Positions 51,930 to 60,048 of a stretch of 60,048 bases of DNA are shown here, piece by piece. The first letter of the stretch is position 1, and the number at the start of each line of letters is the position of its first letter. A program made the position numbers and the translations under genes. Location: the NCBI GenBank assembly GCA_035527715.1, contig DATKZY010000007.1, forward strand, positions 1 through 60,048. The letters are read 5' to 3'. The DNA comes from DSUN01 sp035527715 (lineage in GTDB: Bacteria > Planctomycetota > PUPC01 > DSUN01). The notes under the pieces are model-generated. The model searched no databases and was not told the origin of the DNA. It saw only the letters and a program-made list of their open reading frames with translations.

Positions 51930-54608
51930 GTGCCACGAGAAGCGCGCGCTCTCTTCCTGCTGGGTCTCTGCGCCGCGGGCCTCGCGGGCCAGGCGGCCCC
52001 TGAGGGCGACGTGGTCCTCACCCAGCGGCACTACTGGCGGAAGCACTACACCACGTTCGCGCCCGTGTTTGCGGGCGATGGCGTTCCTGCGCCAAAGCCC
52101 GACAGCCTGGTGGCCATGTTCCCCGAGCCGCCGGGCGCGGGCTGGTCCGCGCCCGGCTTCGACGACAGCGGCTGGCTCCTCGCCCCGGGGCTGGAGTTCG
52201 AGCACGGCGTCAAGAACCTCCGCCTTCTTGGGGAGATGAGCCAGGAGGAGATCAGCGCGCGGCTCCGCGGCACCGACCCGTTCCTGCCCGCCGTGGGCCT
52301 GGTGTGCCTGCGCAGCCGTTTCGTCGTGACCGACCGCGCCAAGGTGCGAAAGCTCACGCTCGCGCTGAGCTGCCGAGGCGGCTTCGTGGCCTATCTCAAT
52401 GGCACCGAGATCGCCCGCGCACACCTCCCAGAGGGCGAACTGCGCCCCGGAACGCCGGCGGAGGCCTATCCGCCCGAAGCATTCTTCCACCGCGACAGCC
52501 TGGAGAAGGGGCGGCCCCGCGCCCTCGACCCGAACGACCTGCGCAACCCGCAGTGGGCGCTGCGCGAGCGGGTCTTTGGCCCCGCCGAGATCGCCCTCGA
52601 CCGCCTGCGTGACGGCGTGAACGTCCTCGCCATCGAGATGCACCGCGGCATGTATCCGCCTCTCTGTGCGCGGCAGAGCGCGGCCATGGTTGGCACGGTG
52701 GGCCTGGGCCGCCTCGAGCTGCGCGCCGAAGCCGACGCCGGCGCGATCAGCGCTCCGCCATTCGGCGTTCAGGTGTGGACAGTGGACACGACGCGCACGC
52801 TGTTCGACCCGGCGCTGTCGGCCGCGAACGAGAGCCGCGGGCCGGTCCGCATCGTGGCGGCGCGCAACGGCACGTTCGCGGGGCAGGCCCTCGTTGCTGC
52901 CCACGCGCCGCTGACGGGCCTTTCTGCCAAGGCATCGGCCCTGCGCCAGGCCGGCGGCAACGGCGTCATCCCCGCCGAGGCGGTGAGTGTCCGCTATGGC
53001 GTGCCGAACCCCTTTTGGCCCGCCGCGCTCCGCGAGCTGGGCCTGCCGGTTACGCCGCCGCGCTGGAGGCGCGATGCCGCCGCCGAGGGCGGCACCCGCT
53101 TCGACATGCTCCTCGATGCCCCGCCGGCCGACGCTTCCGCCGTGGCCGTGTGGGTCTCGGCGAGGGTGCCCAGGGACGCCTCCGCCGGCCGCTACACGGG
53201 CGAGTTGAGCATCGAGGCACAGGGCAAGGCCTTCACGGGAACGCTTGAGCTCCACGTGGCCGACTGGACTCTGCCCGACGTGAAGGACTACGCGACGCTG
53301 CTCAACATCTACCAGTCGCCCGACACGCTGGCCTTGTACTACAAGGTGAAGCCCTGGTCCGACGCCCACTGGAAGCTCATCGAGAAGAGCCTGACGCTGA
53401 TGGGCGGGATGGGCAACATCGGCCTCTTCGTGCCGCTGCTGGCCGAGTCGCAGATGGGCAACTCCGAATCCATGGTGCCGTGGCTCAAGCAGGCCGACGG
53501 CTCGTTCCGCTACGACTTCAGCCGGTTCGACCGCTACACCGAGACGGCGCTCAAGACCCACGACCGCCTGCGATTCGTCTCGCTGAACGCCTGGGGCTAT
53601 GAGGCGTCGAACCGCACGTGGCGGGGGCCGCGCGACTACGCCTCGTTCTACGGCGCTCGTGTGACCGTGGTTGAGCCCGCCACGGGCAAGCGCGAGAGCG
53701 TCAAGCTGCCGCAGTATGGCACGTCGGAGTGCGAGGCCCTCTGGCGGCCGCTGCTCGTGGCGCTTCACGAGCGCCTGAAGGCCAAGGGGCTTGGCGACAG
53801 CATCGTGATCGGCATTGCCGGCGACATGGGCCCTGACCCGCCCACGGCCGCGATGTTCCGCCGCATTCTGCCCGAGGCCGGCTGGCTCGCCGAATCGCAC
53901 CAGCCCCAGCGGGCCTACGTCTTCGACCCGCAGACCAAGGCCACCGTGCCCGTCCGCTGGAACTCGGTCGTCTACGGCGGCGACATCCCCGATCCCGCCA
54001 CACGGCGCCTCTACGGCTGGCAGTATGACGAGAAATCGGTGATCCTCAACTTCAACCGCAGCGGCTCGGCCCTGATGCTGATGGGCTATCCGCCGCCGTG
54101 GTCGTTCCGCATGTGGATGGAGAGCACGCTCGTCTATGGCCGCGCGGGCAACGGCCGCGTGGGGGGCGACTACTGGCACATCGGCGCCCAGCTTCTCGGC
54201 GAGGGCAAGGCCGAGTGGGGCATTGTCGGCGGCAGCGGCGGCACGCTCTTCAACCGCTACTTCCACTCGCACGCCGACGAGACCGGCCTCGGGCGGAGCT
54301 GCACCGACCTCTTCGCCCCCGGCCCCGAGGGGCCGGCCACGACCATTCGCCTCGAGTGCGCCCGAGAGGGCAGCCAGGAGGCCGAGGCCCGCGTCTTCAT
54401 CGAGAAGGCGCTCGTCCGCGCGCACGACACGCTGCCGAGGGAACTTGTCCACAAATGCCGGGCGCTGCTCGACGAGCGGACGAATCTGACGCGCCTCTGG
54501 CGGATGCGGGTGCAGGACATCGCGCCCTTCGGCTGGCAGGAGCGCAGCCGCCGGCTCTTCGACGCGGCCGGCGAAGTGTCCAAGGTCATTGCGTCACACA
54601 AGGAGTGA
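51930..54608 (+). CDS. Secreted DUF4091-like protein with N-terminal jelly-roll domain
   Basis: 892 aa from GTG 51930, preferred over the GTG at 51885 because AAAGGAGG lies upstream and a clean signal peptide follows (ALFLLGLCAAGLAGQA). The N-terminal jelly roll is about residues 50-270, with FDDSGWLLAPG and GGFVAYLNGTEIARAHLPEG, a form seen in glycoside-hydrolase accessory domains. The C-terminal half, about 420-880, resembles DUF4091/GH123-type barrels: WTLPDVKDYATLLNIYQSP, KPWSDAHWKLIEKSLTLMG, FDRYTETALKTHDRLRFV, IGIAGDMGPDPPTAAMFRR. A tail is helical. It is paralogous to the protein at 58219. No catalytic residue can be named with confidence. Confidence 0.75.
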   Translation: MPREARALFLLGLCAAGLAGQAAPEGDVVLTQRHYWRKHYTTFAPVFAGDGVPAPKPDSLVAMFPEPPGAGWSAPGFDDSGWLLAPGLEFEHGVKNLRLLGEMSQEEISARLRGTDPFLPAVGLVCLRSRFVVTDRAKVRKLTLALSCRGGFVAYLNGTEIARAHLPEGELRPGTPAEAYPPEAFFHRDSLEKGRPRALDPNDLRNPQWALRERVFGPAEIALDRLRDGVNVLAIEMHRGMYPPLCARQSAAMVGTVGLGRLELRAEADAGAISAPPFGVQVWTVDTTRTLFDPALSAANESRGPVRIVAARNGTFAGQALVAAHAPLTGLSAKASALRQAGGNGVIPAEAVSVRYGVPNPFWPAALRELGLPVTPPRWRRDAAAEGGTRFDMLLDAPPADASAVAVWVSARVPRDASAGRYTGELSIEAQGKAFTGTLELHVADWTLPDVKDYATLLNIYQSPDTLALYYKVKPWSDAHWKLIEKSLTLMGGMGNIGLFVPLLAESQMGNSESMVPWLKQADGSFRYDFSRFDRYTETALKTHDRLRFVSLNAWGYEASNRTWRGPRDYASFYGARVTVVEPATGKRESVKLPQYGTSECEALWRPLLVALHERLKAKGLGDSIVIGIAGDMGPDPPTAAMFRRILPEAGWLAESHQPQRAYVFDPQTKATVPVRWNSVVYGGDIPDPATRRLYGWQYDEKSVILNFNRSGSALMLMGYPPPWSFRMWMESTLVYGRAGNGRVGGDYWHIGAQLLGEGKAEWGIVGGSGGTLFNRYFHSHADETGLGRSCTDLFAPGPEGPATTIRLECAREGSQEAEARVFIEKALVRAHDTLPRELVHKCRALLDERTNLTRLWRMRVQDIAPFGWQERSRRLFDAAGEVSKVIASHKE

Positions 54609-54611
54609 GCC

Positions 54612-56120
54612 ATGTCGCTGCGGCTTAGGGCCATCGTGTCTCTGGCGTTGTTGCTCGCGCCGGCCGTTGCTCGCGCCGCCGAACCCAGGTTCAAGGTAGA
54701 ATACGCCACCTACTTCGGCGGCGCATGGTGGGACCAGGCGCGCGAGGTGATCGTCTATCCCGACGGTTCGGTGCTCGTCAGCGGCCAATCGGCCTCCAGC
54801 AACCTGCCGACCACCGAGGGCGTCGTGCAGCCGAAATACGCGGGCGACGACCCGGCCCTCGGCCACGGCGGCATCTACGGCGGCGACTGCTACCTCGTGC
54901 GCCTCAGCCCCGACGGCTCGCAGATCCTCGCAGCCACCTACTTCGGCGGCTCGAAGCAGGAGCGCAACGTCTACGGCATGGGGCTCGATAGGAAAGGGAA
55001 TGTCCTCATTGCCAGTTGCACTCGCTCTACCGACCTGCCGACGGCCCCCGGCTGCTTCCAGCCGAAGTACGGCGGCGGGCAGACCGACATGATGGTGGCG
55101 AAGCTCTCGCCCGACCTCAAGAAGCTCTTCTGGTGCACCTACGTGGGTGGCTCGCGCGACGATTCCCCACGCGGCGGCCTCGCTGTCGGAAGCGACGACT
55201 CGGTCTACGTCGTCGGCAGCACGAACTCCCCCGACTTCCCCGCGACTCAGAACGTCGTCCAGCCCCGCCTCAACGGGCCGAGGGACTCGGCCATCGTGAG
55301 GCTGAAACCCGACGGCTCGGGCCTCCTCTTCGGCACGCTCCTGGGCGGCACGGGCGAAGACGATGCCATCATGGGCATCCGCCTCGACGACGCGGGGAAC
55401 CTATACGTTGCGGGGCACGCGCAGTCCACCGATTTCCCCGTCACCGGGGGCGCTGCGCAGCCCAGGATCGGCGGCCAGTCCGATTGCTACGTGGCCAAGC
55501 TCTCGCCCGACGCGAGCCGGCTCATCTACGCCACCTACCTTGGGGGCAGCGGCAACGAGTTCGCCGAGCACTGCCCCTTTCTCTTGCCCGACGGCTCACT
55601 GCTCCTCACGGGCGTGACGGGTTCGCCCGACTTCCCGACGACCGGGGGCGCGTTCCAGCGGAAGCTCGGGGGCAAGACCGACGCCTTCCTCACGAAGCTC
55701 TCGCCCGACGGCAAGCGGTTCGTCTTCTCCACGCTGCTCGGGGGCTCGGACGGCGAGTTCATCCTGATGCCGACGCCCGACGCCCAGGGCAACATCCTTG
55801 TCGTCGGCACCACGCGTTCGCCCGACTTCCCCGTCACGCCCGATGCCATTCAGCCCCGTTTTGCCGGCGCGGCGGGGCCGTGGGACGGCGATGGGCTGCT
55901 GGCGGTCGTGAGCGCGGACGGCTCGAAGCTGCTCTACGCCACGTATCTGGGCGGGAAGGGCGCCGACCTCATCCGCGGCGTCGCCCTCGGCCCGAAGGGC
56001 GAGGTCTACCTCGTCGGCAGCACCTCGTCGCCCGACTTCCCCGTCACGCCCAACGCCGTGCAGAAGGCCCACGGTGGCAAAGGGGACGCCTTCATCGTCA
56101 AGCTCGTGCCATCTCGCTGA
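54612..56120 (+). CDS. Secreted SBBP-repeat beta-propeller protein
   Basis: 502 aa from ATG 54612, three bases after the previous stop. Signal peptide: IVSLALLLAPAVARA. Seven repeats of the SBBP type are visible, each ending in a YATYFGG-like strand: VEYATYFGGAWW, LAATYFGGSKQE, FWCTYVGGSRDD, LFGTLLGGTGED, IYATYLGGSGNE, FSTLLGGSDGEF and LYATYLGGKGAD. Between them DFPVT/DLPT-type motifs recur (SPDFPVTPDAIQPRF). The protein is all propeller, with no enzymatic or anchoring domain. Such propellers are usually binding scaffolds. Likely in one operon with its neighbours. Confidence 0.9.
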   Translation: MSLRLRAIVSLALLLAPAVARAAEPRFKVEYATYFGGAWWDQAREVIVYPDGSVLVSGQSASSNLPTTEGVVQPKYAGDDPALGHGGIYGGDCYLVRLSPDGSQILAATYFGGSKQERNVYGMGLDRKGNVLIASCTRSTDLPTAPGCFQPKYGGGQTDMMVAKLSPDLKKLFWCTYVGGSRDDSPRGGLAVGSDDSVYVVGSTNSPDFPATQNVVQPRLNGPRDSAIVRLKPDGSGLLFGTLLGGTGEDDAIMGIRLDDAGNLYVAGHAQSTDFPVTGGAAQPRIGGQSDCYVAKLSPDASRLIYATYLGGSGNEFAEHCPFLLPDGSLLLTGVTGSPDFPTTGGAFQRKLGGKTDAFLTKLSPDGKRFVFSTLLGGSDGEFILMPTPDAQGNILVVGTTRSPDFPVTPDAIQPRFAGAAGPWDGDGLLAVVSADGSKLLYATYLGGKGADLIRGVALGPKGEVYLVGSTSSPDFPVTPNAVQKAHGGKGDAFIVKLVPSR

Positions 56121-56132
56121 GGGAGGTGCCTC

Positions 56133-57047
56133 ATGGCCCTGAGGGTGCTGGCAACGATCGGGTTGTCGCTCGCACTCGCACAGCCCAGCCTGGGGGCAGG
56201 CGGCACGCGCGTGCAGCTAAAGGGACTCGAGGCGATCAAGTTCCTCTATCAGCAAGGCGATTACCCCGCCGCGACGCAGTTCGGCTATGTGGCTTTGTGG
56301 AAGGACATCCGCCAACCCGAGGCCCTCTTCTACACCGCGAGCGCGCTCGAGAAGCTCAACGACCGGGAGCAGGCCGCCGTTTTCCACCACATCCTTCTCC
56401 GCGTGTTGGACGAGGACGCAGCGGGCGCGTCGGACCCCCAGGTCGCATCGCGGCGGGCGCTCTGCCAGAAAGCGCTCGAACGGCTCGATGGCGCGTACCG
56501 CCTGGCGCGGGCGGACTACCTGAGCACTGCGCCGGGCCAGCGCTTCACCGCAGCCGACAAGGCCAGCGACCTGTGGATGACCCAGGTCCGATGCGACCTC
56601 CGCGGCCTCCACGGCCTCTACGCCTGGAAACTCGTCGGGGGGCGGAAAGATGCCAAGCCCGATTGGATCCACAACACCCAGGGAGCCATGCATCGCTCCG
56701 GGGCGAAGTACATGGACAACATCCAGGGACGGCAGGGCGTCCTCTTCTGCATTCCGCTCAAGAAGAGCAACAAGCCGTCGCGCCTCTTCTGGGACGGGCC
56801 GGCCAAGGGCAGGCTCCTGCGGATCGGCACGATGGCCTACAACTTCCCCTACGTCCTGAACGTCCTCGTGGGCGACAAACAGGCATTCTCGAAGGCGATC
56901 GGCAAGGACGCCTGGGAGGACCTGAAGATCCTTCTCGAAGCTGAGCCGAGCCGGGAGGCCCGGCTCGTCCTGGAACTGGTCATCCCCGAGAGCCAGCGCT
57001 GGGCCGAGGGGGCGTTCTTCGACTACATTGACTTTTTTGAGGAGTGA
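56133..57047 (+). CDS. Secreted protein of unknown function
   Basis: 304 aa from ATG 56133 (GGGAGG upstream). Signal peptide: LATIGLSLALAQPSLGAG. The N-terminal half is helical and TPR-like (FLYQQGDYPAATQFGYVALW, ALFYTASALEKLNDREQAA). The C-terminal half has mixed strands, with IHNTQGAMHRSGAKYMDNI and RLLRIGTMAYNFPYVLNVLV. I do not recognise a family. Its place within a run of exported proteins and only nine bases before a further start codon suggests a shared envelope role. Confidence 0.7.
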   Translation: MALRVLATIGLSLALAQPSLGAGGTRVQLKGLEAIKFLYQQGDYPAATQFGYVALWKDIRQPEALFYTASALEKLNDREQAAVFHHILLRVLDEDAAGASDPQVASRRALCQKALERLDGAYRLARADYLSTAPGQRFTAADKASDLWMTQVRCDLRGLHGLYAWKLVGGRKDAKPDWIHNTQGAMHRSGAKYMDNIQGRQGVLFCIPLKKSNKPSRLFWDGPAKGRLLRIGTMAYNFPYVLNVLVGDKQAFSKAIGKDAWEDLKILLEAEPSREARLVLELVIPESQRWAEGAFFDYIDFFEE

Positions 57048-57052
57048 GCGCC

Positions 57053-58222
57053 ATGATGTCCGGACGCGTCGCAGCGGCTCTGTTTGCCGGCCTGGCAGCC
57101 CTCTGCGGGGTGGCGGGGGAGGCGCCGCCTCAGGGCCAGGTTGCCATCTCGTGGATCACCGTGCAGAAGCCGCAGTCGAAGCTCTGGCACGACCAGGGCA
57201 CGTGGTGGGCGGCGCTGCCCCAGGACAAGGGCGTGTATTTGTGGCGCTACGCCGCCGGCCGCCTCGAGCGCCAGGAGAAGCCCGGCCCGCTCAAGGGCAC
57301 GGGCGCGAACGCCGAGTGCGACGCCGTGCTCCACGGCAAGACCCTCTTCGTCCTGGCCTTCCAGAAGGACGCTAAGGAAATCCCGCTCCACGCCCTGGCC
57401 TTCTCAGAGGGCGCCTACAAGGAGCTGCCGGGCTACCCCGTCGCGCTCCAGTACCTCGGCGGAGCGTCTACGGTAACGTGCGACGTGGATTCCAAGGGGA
57501 CGCTGTGGGTGGCCTGCGTGGATGAGAAGGCGGAGGTCGCTGTGCAGTCGCTCGCGGTGCAGGACCCAGCCGCCGGCTTCACCCCGCGGCAGGTGCTCGC
57601 GGCCTCGGGGCGGTACGACATCGCCGCCGTCGCGGCCTTCAAGGGCCACGTGGGCGTGCTCTGGTGCCACCAGAAGCCGCAGCGCCTCCTCTTCCGCGCC
57701 CACCGCGACGGCGACCCGCCTGGCCAATGGGGGCCCGAGGAGGTGATCGCCTCGGAGAAGGGCGTGGCGAATGACCACATCAACCTCGCCGCCGACGCCG
57801 TGGGCAACCTGTGGGCCGTGACCAAGCACCAGAGCGGCCCAAGAATGCCCCCCGTGCAGTTCTCCCTCAGGCGGCGCAATGCGGAGGGCAAGTGGGACAA
57901 GGCTTTCCCCGTCATTCCCCCGGGGCAGAACAGGACACGGCCCATCGTCGTCCTGGACGGCGAGAAACCGTTTGCGTATGTTGTCTACACGGACCGCATG
58001 GTGAAGCCCTGGCCCATCCTCATCCGCAGGGTCTCGCTCGACGACGGGAAGCTGGGCGAGGAGACGAAAGTGCTCGCCGCCGACTACGACCTGAACAACG
58101 CCACGGACTGCAAGGCGACGGTCACGACGGCGACTGGGCTGATGGTGCTGGCCGGGCCACATGTGGCCAAGACGGGGCCTGCCCGCTTGCGGCTCCTTCC
58201 GCTGGAGGACCTGAGACGATGA
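57053..58222 (+). CDS. Secreted protein with propeller-like strands, unknown function
   Basis: 389 aa from ATG 57053 (GAGGAG upstream; GTG 57044 is also in frame). Signal peptide: VAAALFAGLAALCGVAG. The body has repeated WxxAL/VxW-type strands and Asp/Gly turns suggestive of a six- or seven-bladed propeller: LWHDQGTWWAALPQDKGVYL, TCDVDSKGTLWVACVDE, LAADAVGNLWAVTKHQSG. This resembles BNR/sialidase-like or exo-alpha-sialidase scaffolds, but I see no sialidase Asp-box set. The next gene starts in ATGA overlap. Confidence 0.7.
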   Translation: MMSGRVAAALFAGLAALCGVAGEAPPQGQVAISWITVQKPQSKLWHDQGTWWAALPQDKGVYLWRYAAGRLERQEKPGPLKGTGANAECDAVLHGKTLFVLAFQKDAKEIPLHALAFSEGAYKELPGYPVALQYLGGASTVTCDVDSKGTLWVACVDEKAEVAVQSLAVQDPAAGFTPRQVLAASGRYDIAAVAAFKGHVGVLWCHQKPQRLLFRAHRDGDPPGQWGPEEVIASEKGVANDHINLAADAVGNLWAVTKHQSGPRMPPVQFSLRRRNAEGKWDKAFPVIPPGQNRTRPIVVLDGEKPFAYVVYTDRMVKPWPILIRRVSLDDGKLGEETKVLAADYDLNNATDCKATVTTATGLMVLAGPHVAKTGPARLRLLPLEDLRR

Positions 58223-60048
58223 CGAAGGGCTGGCTCGCCGCAGCCGCCGGGTGTCTCCTGCTGGCACATGCCAATGTCCGGGCAGCCGCCGACCGCTCCC
58301 TGGTCCTCAGCGAGGAGGGCTGGTGGCGGCAGTGCTGTCGCTTCGCCGCAGACAGGGTGTCCGCCGACATCCTGAAGCGCGAAGGGGCGCAGCTCCTCGG
58401 CCCTACCTGCCTCCAGCGGATCAGGAAACAGACCGAGGACCGCCTCCGCCAGGCCGGCGTGGACCCCTCCCGCGTGGACTGGCGGGACCATGTGCTCGTG
58501 CGGATGTTCTTCGAGAATACCTTGCCCGACGCGGCCCCCCCGCCCCCCGACGACTGGATGATGCCCGGGTTCGACGACAGCTCGTGGGTCTTCGAGCGCG
58601 GCTTCTTTCACCAGCCGCCCACCCACGGGCAGCCACTGCCGAAGGGGCCGGGGTGGACGCAGGACACGCTCGACCAGGAGGCGTTCTCGAGCCTGGGCAT
58701 GCAGTCGTGCTGCTACAGGGCGCGTTTCGTGGTCAGCGACCCGGGGAAGGTCGGCGATCTCACGCTCCGCCTGGCCTATCGCGGCGGCGCGCGGGCGTTC
58801 CTCAACGGCACGGAGGTGGCCCGCGGCCATTTGCCGGACGGTCGGCCGGACACGCCCGCCGAGGAGTACCCCCGCGACGCATACGGCGACAGGCCCGGGC
58901 TGCGCGACCTCGTCCTCGGCCCCGTGAAAATCCCGCCAGGCCTCCTGCGGAAGGGGACGAATCTCCTCGCGGTCGAGGTCCGCGCCAGCCGACTCCACCC
59001 CGTCGTGCTGAGCATGAAGCTCGCCCTGCACAACCACAAAGTGCGCCAGGGCATGGTCGGCCTGTGGCGCCACTGCGGCCTGCTGAAGCTCGAGCTGCGC
59101 TCCGAGTCGCAAGCCGTTGCCTCCGCACTCTCCCGCCCGCCCGGCGTCCAGGTCTGGGTGCAAGACCCGAACCGCCGCGTGGACTCCCTGGAGTTCCTGC
59201 CGCCGGGCGAGCCGGTGGGGATCGTCCGATTCGTCGGGGCCAGGAATGGGACGTATGGCGCCCAGGTGGTCGTGGGCACGGCCAAGGCGCTCGATGGCCT
59301 CCGCGTGAAGCCGACGGACCTCACGCAGGCGGGCGGCGGAGGACGCATCCCTGCTTTGGCGGTCCACGTCCTTCACCTCGCTCCTTACCCGGCCGCGGAG
59401 TTCCGCGAGACGAAGCTGGGCGACGACCGCGGCCTGGGCGGCACGTTCCCCGACCCTCAGGTGCTCGCCCGGTACGAGGGAATGGCCGAGCCGCTTCGAC
59501 CGCACATTTTCGACCACCTCATTTCCACGCCGCCGCGCAGCATTCCCGCGAACACGTGCCGTCCTGTCTGGCTGTCGTTGCGCATCCCGGCCGACGCCCT
59601 CCCCGGGACCTATCGGGGAGCGGTGGAGGTCTCGGCGGAGGGCGTGGCCCCCATCCGGCTCCCCATCGAGGCCGAGGTCGTGGGCTGGCGTCTTCCCGAC
59701 GCCAGGGATTTCCAGACCTTCGTCGGCTGCGAGCAGAACCCCTACGGGGTTGTGAAGCAGTACGGCGTGCCGCTCTGGTCCGACGCGCACTTCAAGCTCC
59801 TGGAGGCGAGCTTCCGGCAACTGGGCCGCCTGGGCAACAAGTGGCTGAACGTGCCGGTCATCGCGCGCACCGAGTTCGGCAACCGCGACGACTCGATGAT
59901 CCGCTGGCGGCGGGGGAAGGACGGCGCGCTGGCCTTCGACTACGCGATCCTCGACCGCTACCTCGACCTGGCCGCTAAACACTGCGGCTCGCCCCGCGTC
60001 GTCAACTTCGTGGTGATGCAGGGGATGAAGAGCGCGGCAGACCCACCC
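58219..60048 (+). CDS. Secreted DUF4091-like protein, paralogue of the 51930 gene, cut by window
   Basis: 610 codons visible from ATG 58219, no stop. The signal peptide region is GWLAAAAGCLLLAHANVRA. An N-terminal segment rich in Arg/Gln precedes a jelly roll with FDDSSWVFERGF and GGARAFLNGTEVARGHLPDG, the same signature as the protein at 51930. The later part shares WRLPDARDFQTFVGCEQNP, VPLWSDAHFKLLEASFRQLG and FDYAILDRYLDLAAKH with that paralogue's barrel. Gene start overlaps the previous stop (ATGA). The two paralogues bracket the propeller genes. Probably carbohydrate-active or glycan-binding; the barrel C-terminus is outside the window. Confidence 0.75.
   Translation, partial: MTKGWLAAAAGCLLLAHANVRAAADRSLVLSEEGWWRQCCRFAADRVSADILKREGAQLLGPTCLQRIRKQTEDRLRQAGVDPSRVDWRDHVLVRMFFENTLPDAAPPPPDDWMMPGFDDSSWVFERGFFHQPPTHGQPLPKGPGWTQDTLDQEAFSSLGMQSCCYRARFVVSDPGKVGDLTLRLAYRGGARAFLNGTEVARGHLPDGRPDTPAEEYPRDAYGDRPGLRDLVLGPVKIPPGLLRKGTNLLAVEVRASRLHPVVLSMKLALHNHKVRQGMVGLWRHCGLLKLELRSESQAVASALSRPPGVQVWVQDPNRRVDSLEFLPPGEPVGIVRFVGARNGTYGAQVVVGTAKALDGLRVKPTDLTQAGGGGRIPALAVHVLHLAPYPAAEFRETKLGDDRGLGGTFPDPQVLARYEGMAEPLRPHIFDHLISTPPRSIPANTCRPVWLSLRIPADALPGTYRGAVEVSAEGVAPIRLPIEAEVVGWRLPDARDFQTFVGCEQNPYGVVKQYGVPLWSDAHFKLLEASFRQLGRLGNKWLNVPVIARTEFGNRDDSMIRWRRGKDGALAFDYAILDRYLDLAAKHCGSPRVVNFVVMQGMKSAADPP

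Overview
The window is GC-rich, densely coding bacterial chromosome. The sequence points to Planctomycetota or a close PVC-group relative. The evidence is the gene set: MocA-type oxidoreductases with Tat signals, large secreted DUF4091-, DUF5060- and heparinase-like proteins, SBBP propellers, FecR-type proteins with Glu/Arg-rich repeats, FMN-binding proteins beside a NapH-like ferredoxin, and a HEAT-repeat protein with a C-terminal carbohydrate-binding-like domain. Abundant nested palindromic intergenic repeats point the same way. I saw no tRNA, rRNA, CRISPR array, transposase or phage gene. Taxonomy is inferred from gene content only.

Layout. 1-5.1 kb: a partial sodium:solute symporter (minus), a chromate transporter with a 236-bp palindromic repeat inside its reading frame, a repeat-rich gap, and a MocA-family oxidoreductase. 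5.3-7.8 kb: a degenerate receiver-domain protein, then groES-groEL. 7.8-16.2 kb: a membrane protein, a three-gene ABC exporter resembling GldA/GldF/GldG, a DUF4340 protein and an HtrA-type protease. 16.2-19.4 kb: a small membrane protein gene broken by an amber codon, an AbrB/PIN toxin-antitoxin pair, and about 2.7 kb of repeats. 19.4-23.5 kb: dnaG, rpoD and a zinc-ribbon coiled-coil protein. 23.6-26.0 kb: proB and wecB (minus). 26.5-31.0 kb: a divergent D-amino-acid pair (PLP D-threonine aldolase/D-serine dehydratase-like enzyme and N-acyl-D-amino-acid deacylase), a trypsin-SUMF1 fusion, and a duplicated 3' fragment of the deacylase. 31.0-42.0 kb, all minus: FAH-family hydrolase, LysE exporter, heparinase-like protein, calcineurin-like phosphoesterase, a DUF6932/Xre toxin-antitoxin-like pair, a HEAT protein and a MocA oxidoreductase. 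42.9-60.0 kb, all plus: an ECF sigma factor and FecR-type protein, then two FMN-binding proteins around a NapH-NapG fusion, a DUF5060 glycosidase-like protein and several secreted proteins, the last running off the window.

How the genes work together. The right third looks like a cell-envelope programme. The sigma factor/FecR pair is likely regulatory. The flavin and Fe-S proteins could move electrons across or outside the cytoplasmic membrane. The large secreted proteins, the MocA enzymes and the heparinase-like protein suggest polysaccharide breakdown. The D-amino-acid pair suggests salvage of N-acyl-D-amino acids.

The least explained structure is non-coding. Four gaps carry mirrored arrays: about four copies of a 7-, 8- or 9-base unit, a short spacer, then the same unit on the other strand, each locus with its own unit. 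One-sided 7-base arrays occur at 5126-5155 and inside the NapH-NapG joint at 47843-47870. Several nested palindromic elements fill other gaps, and one sits in frame within the chromate transporter.
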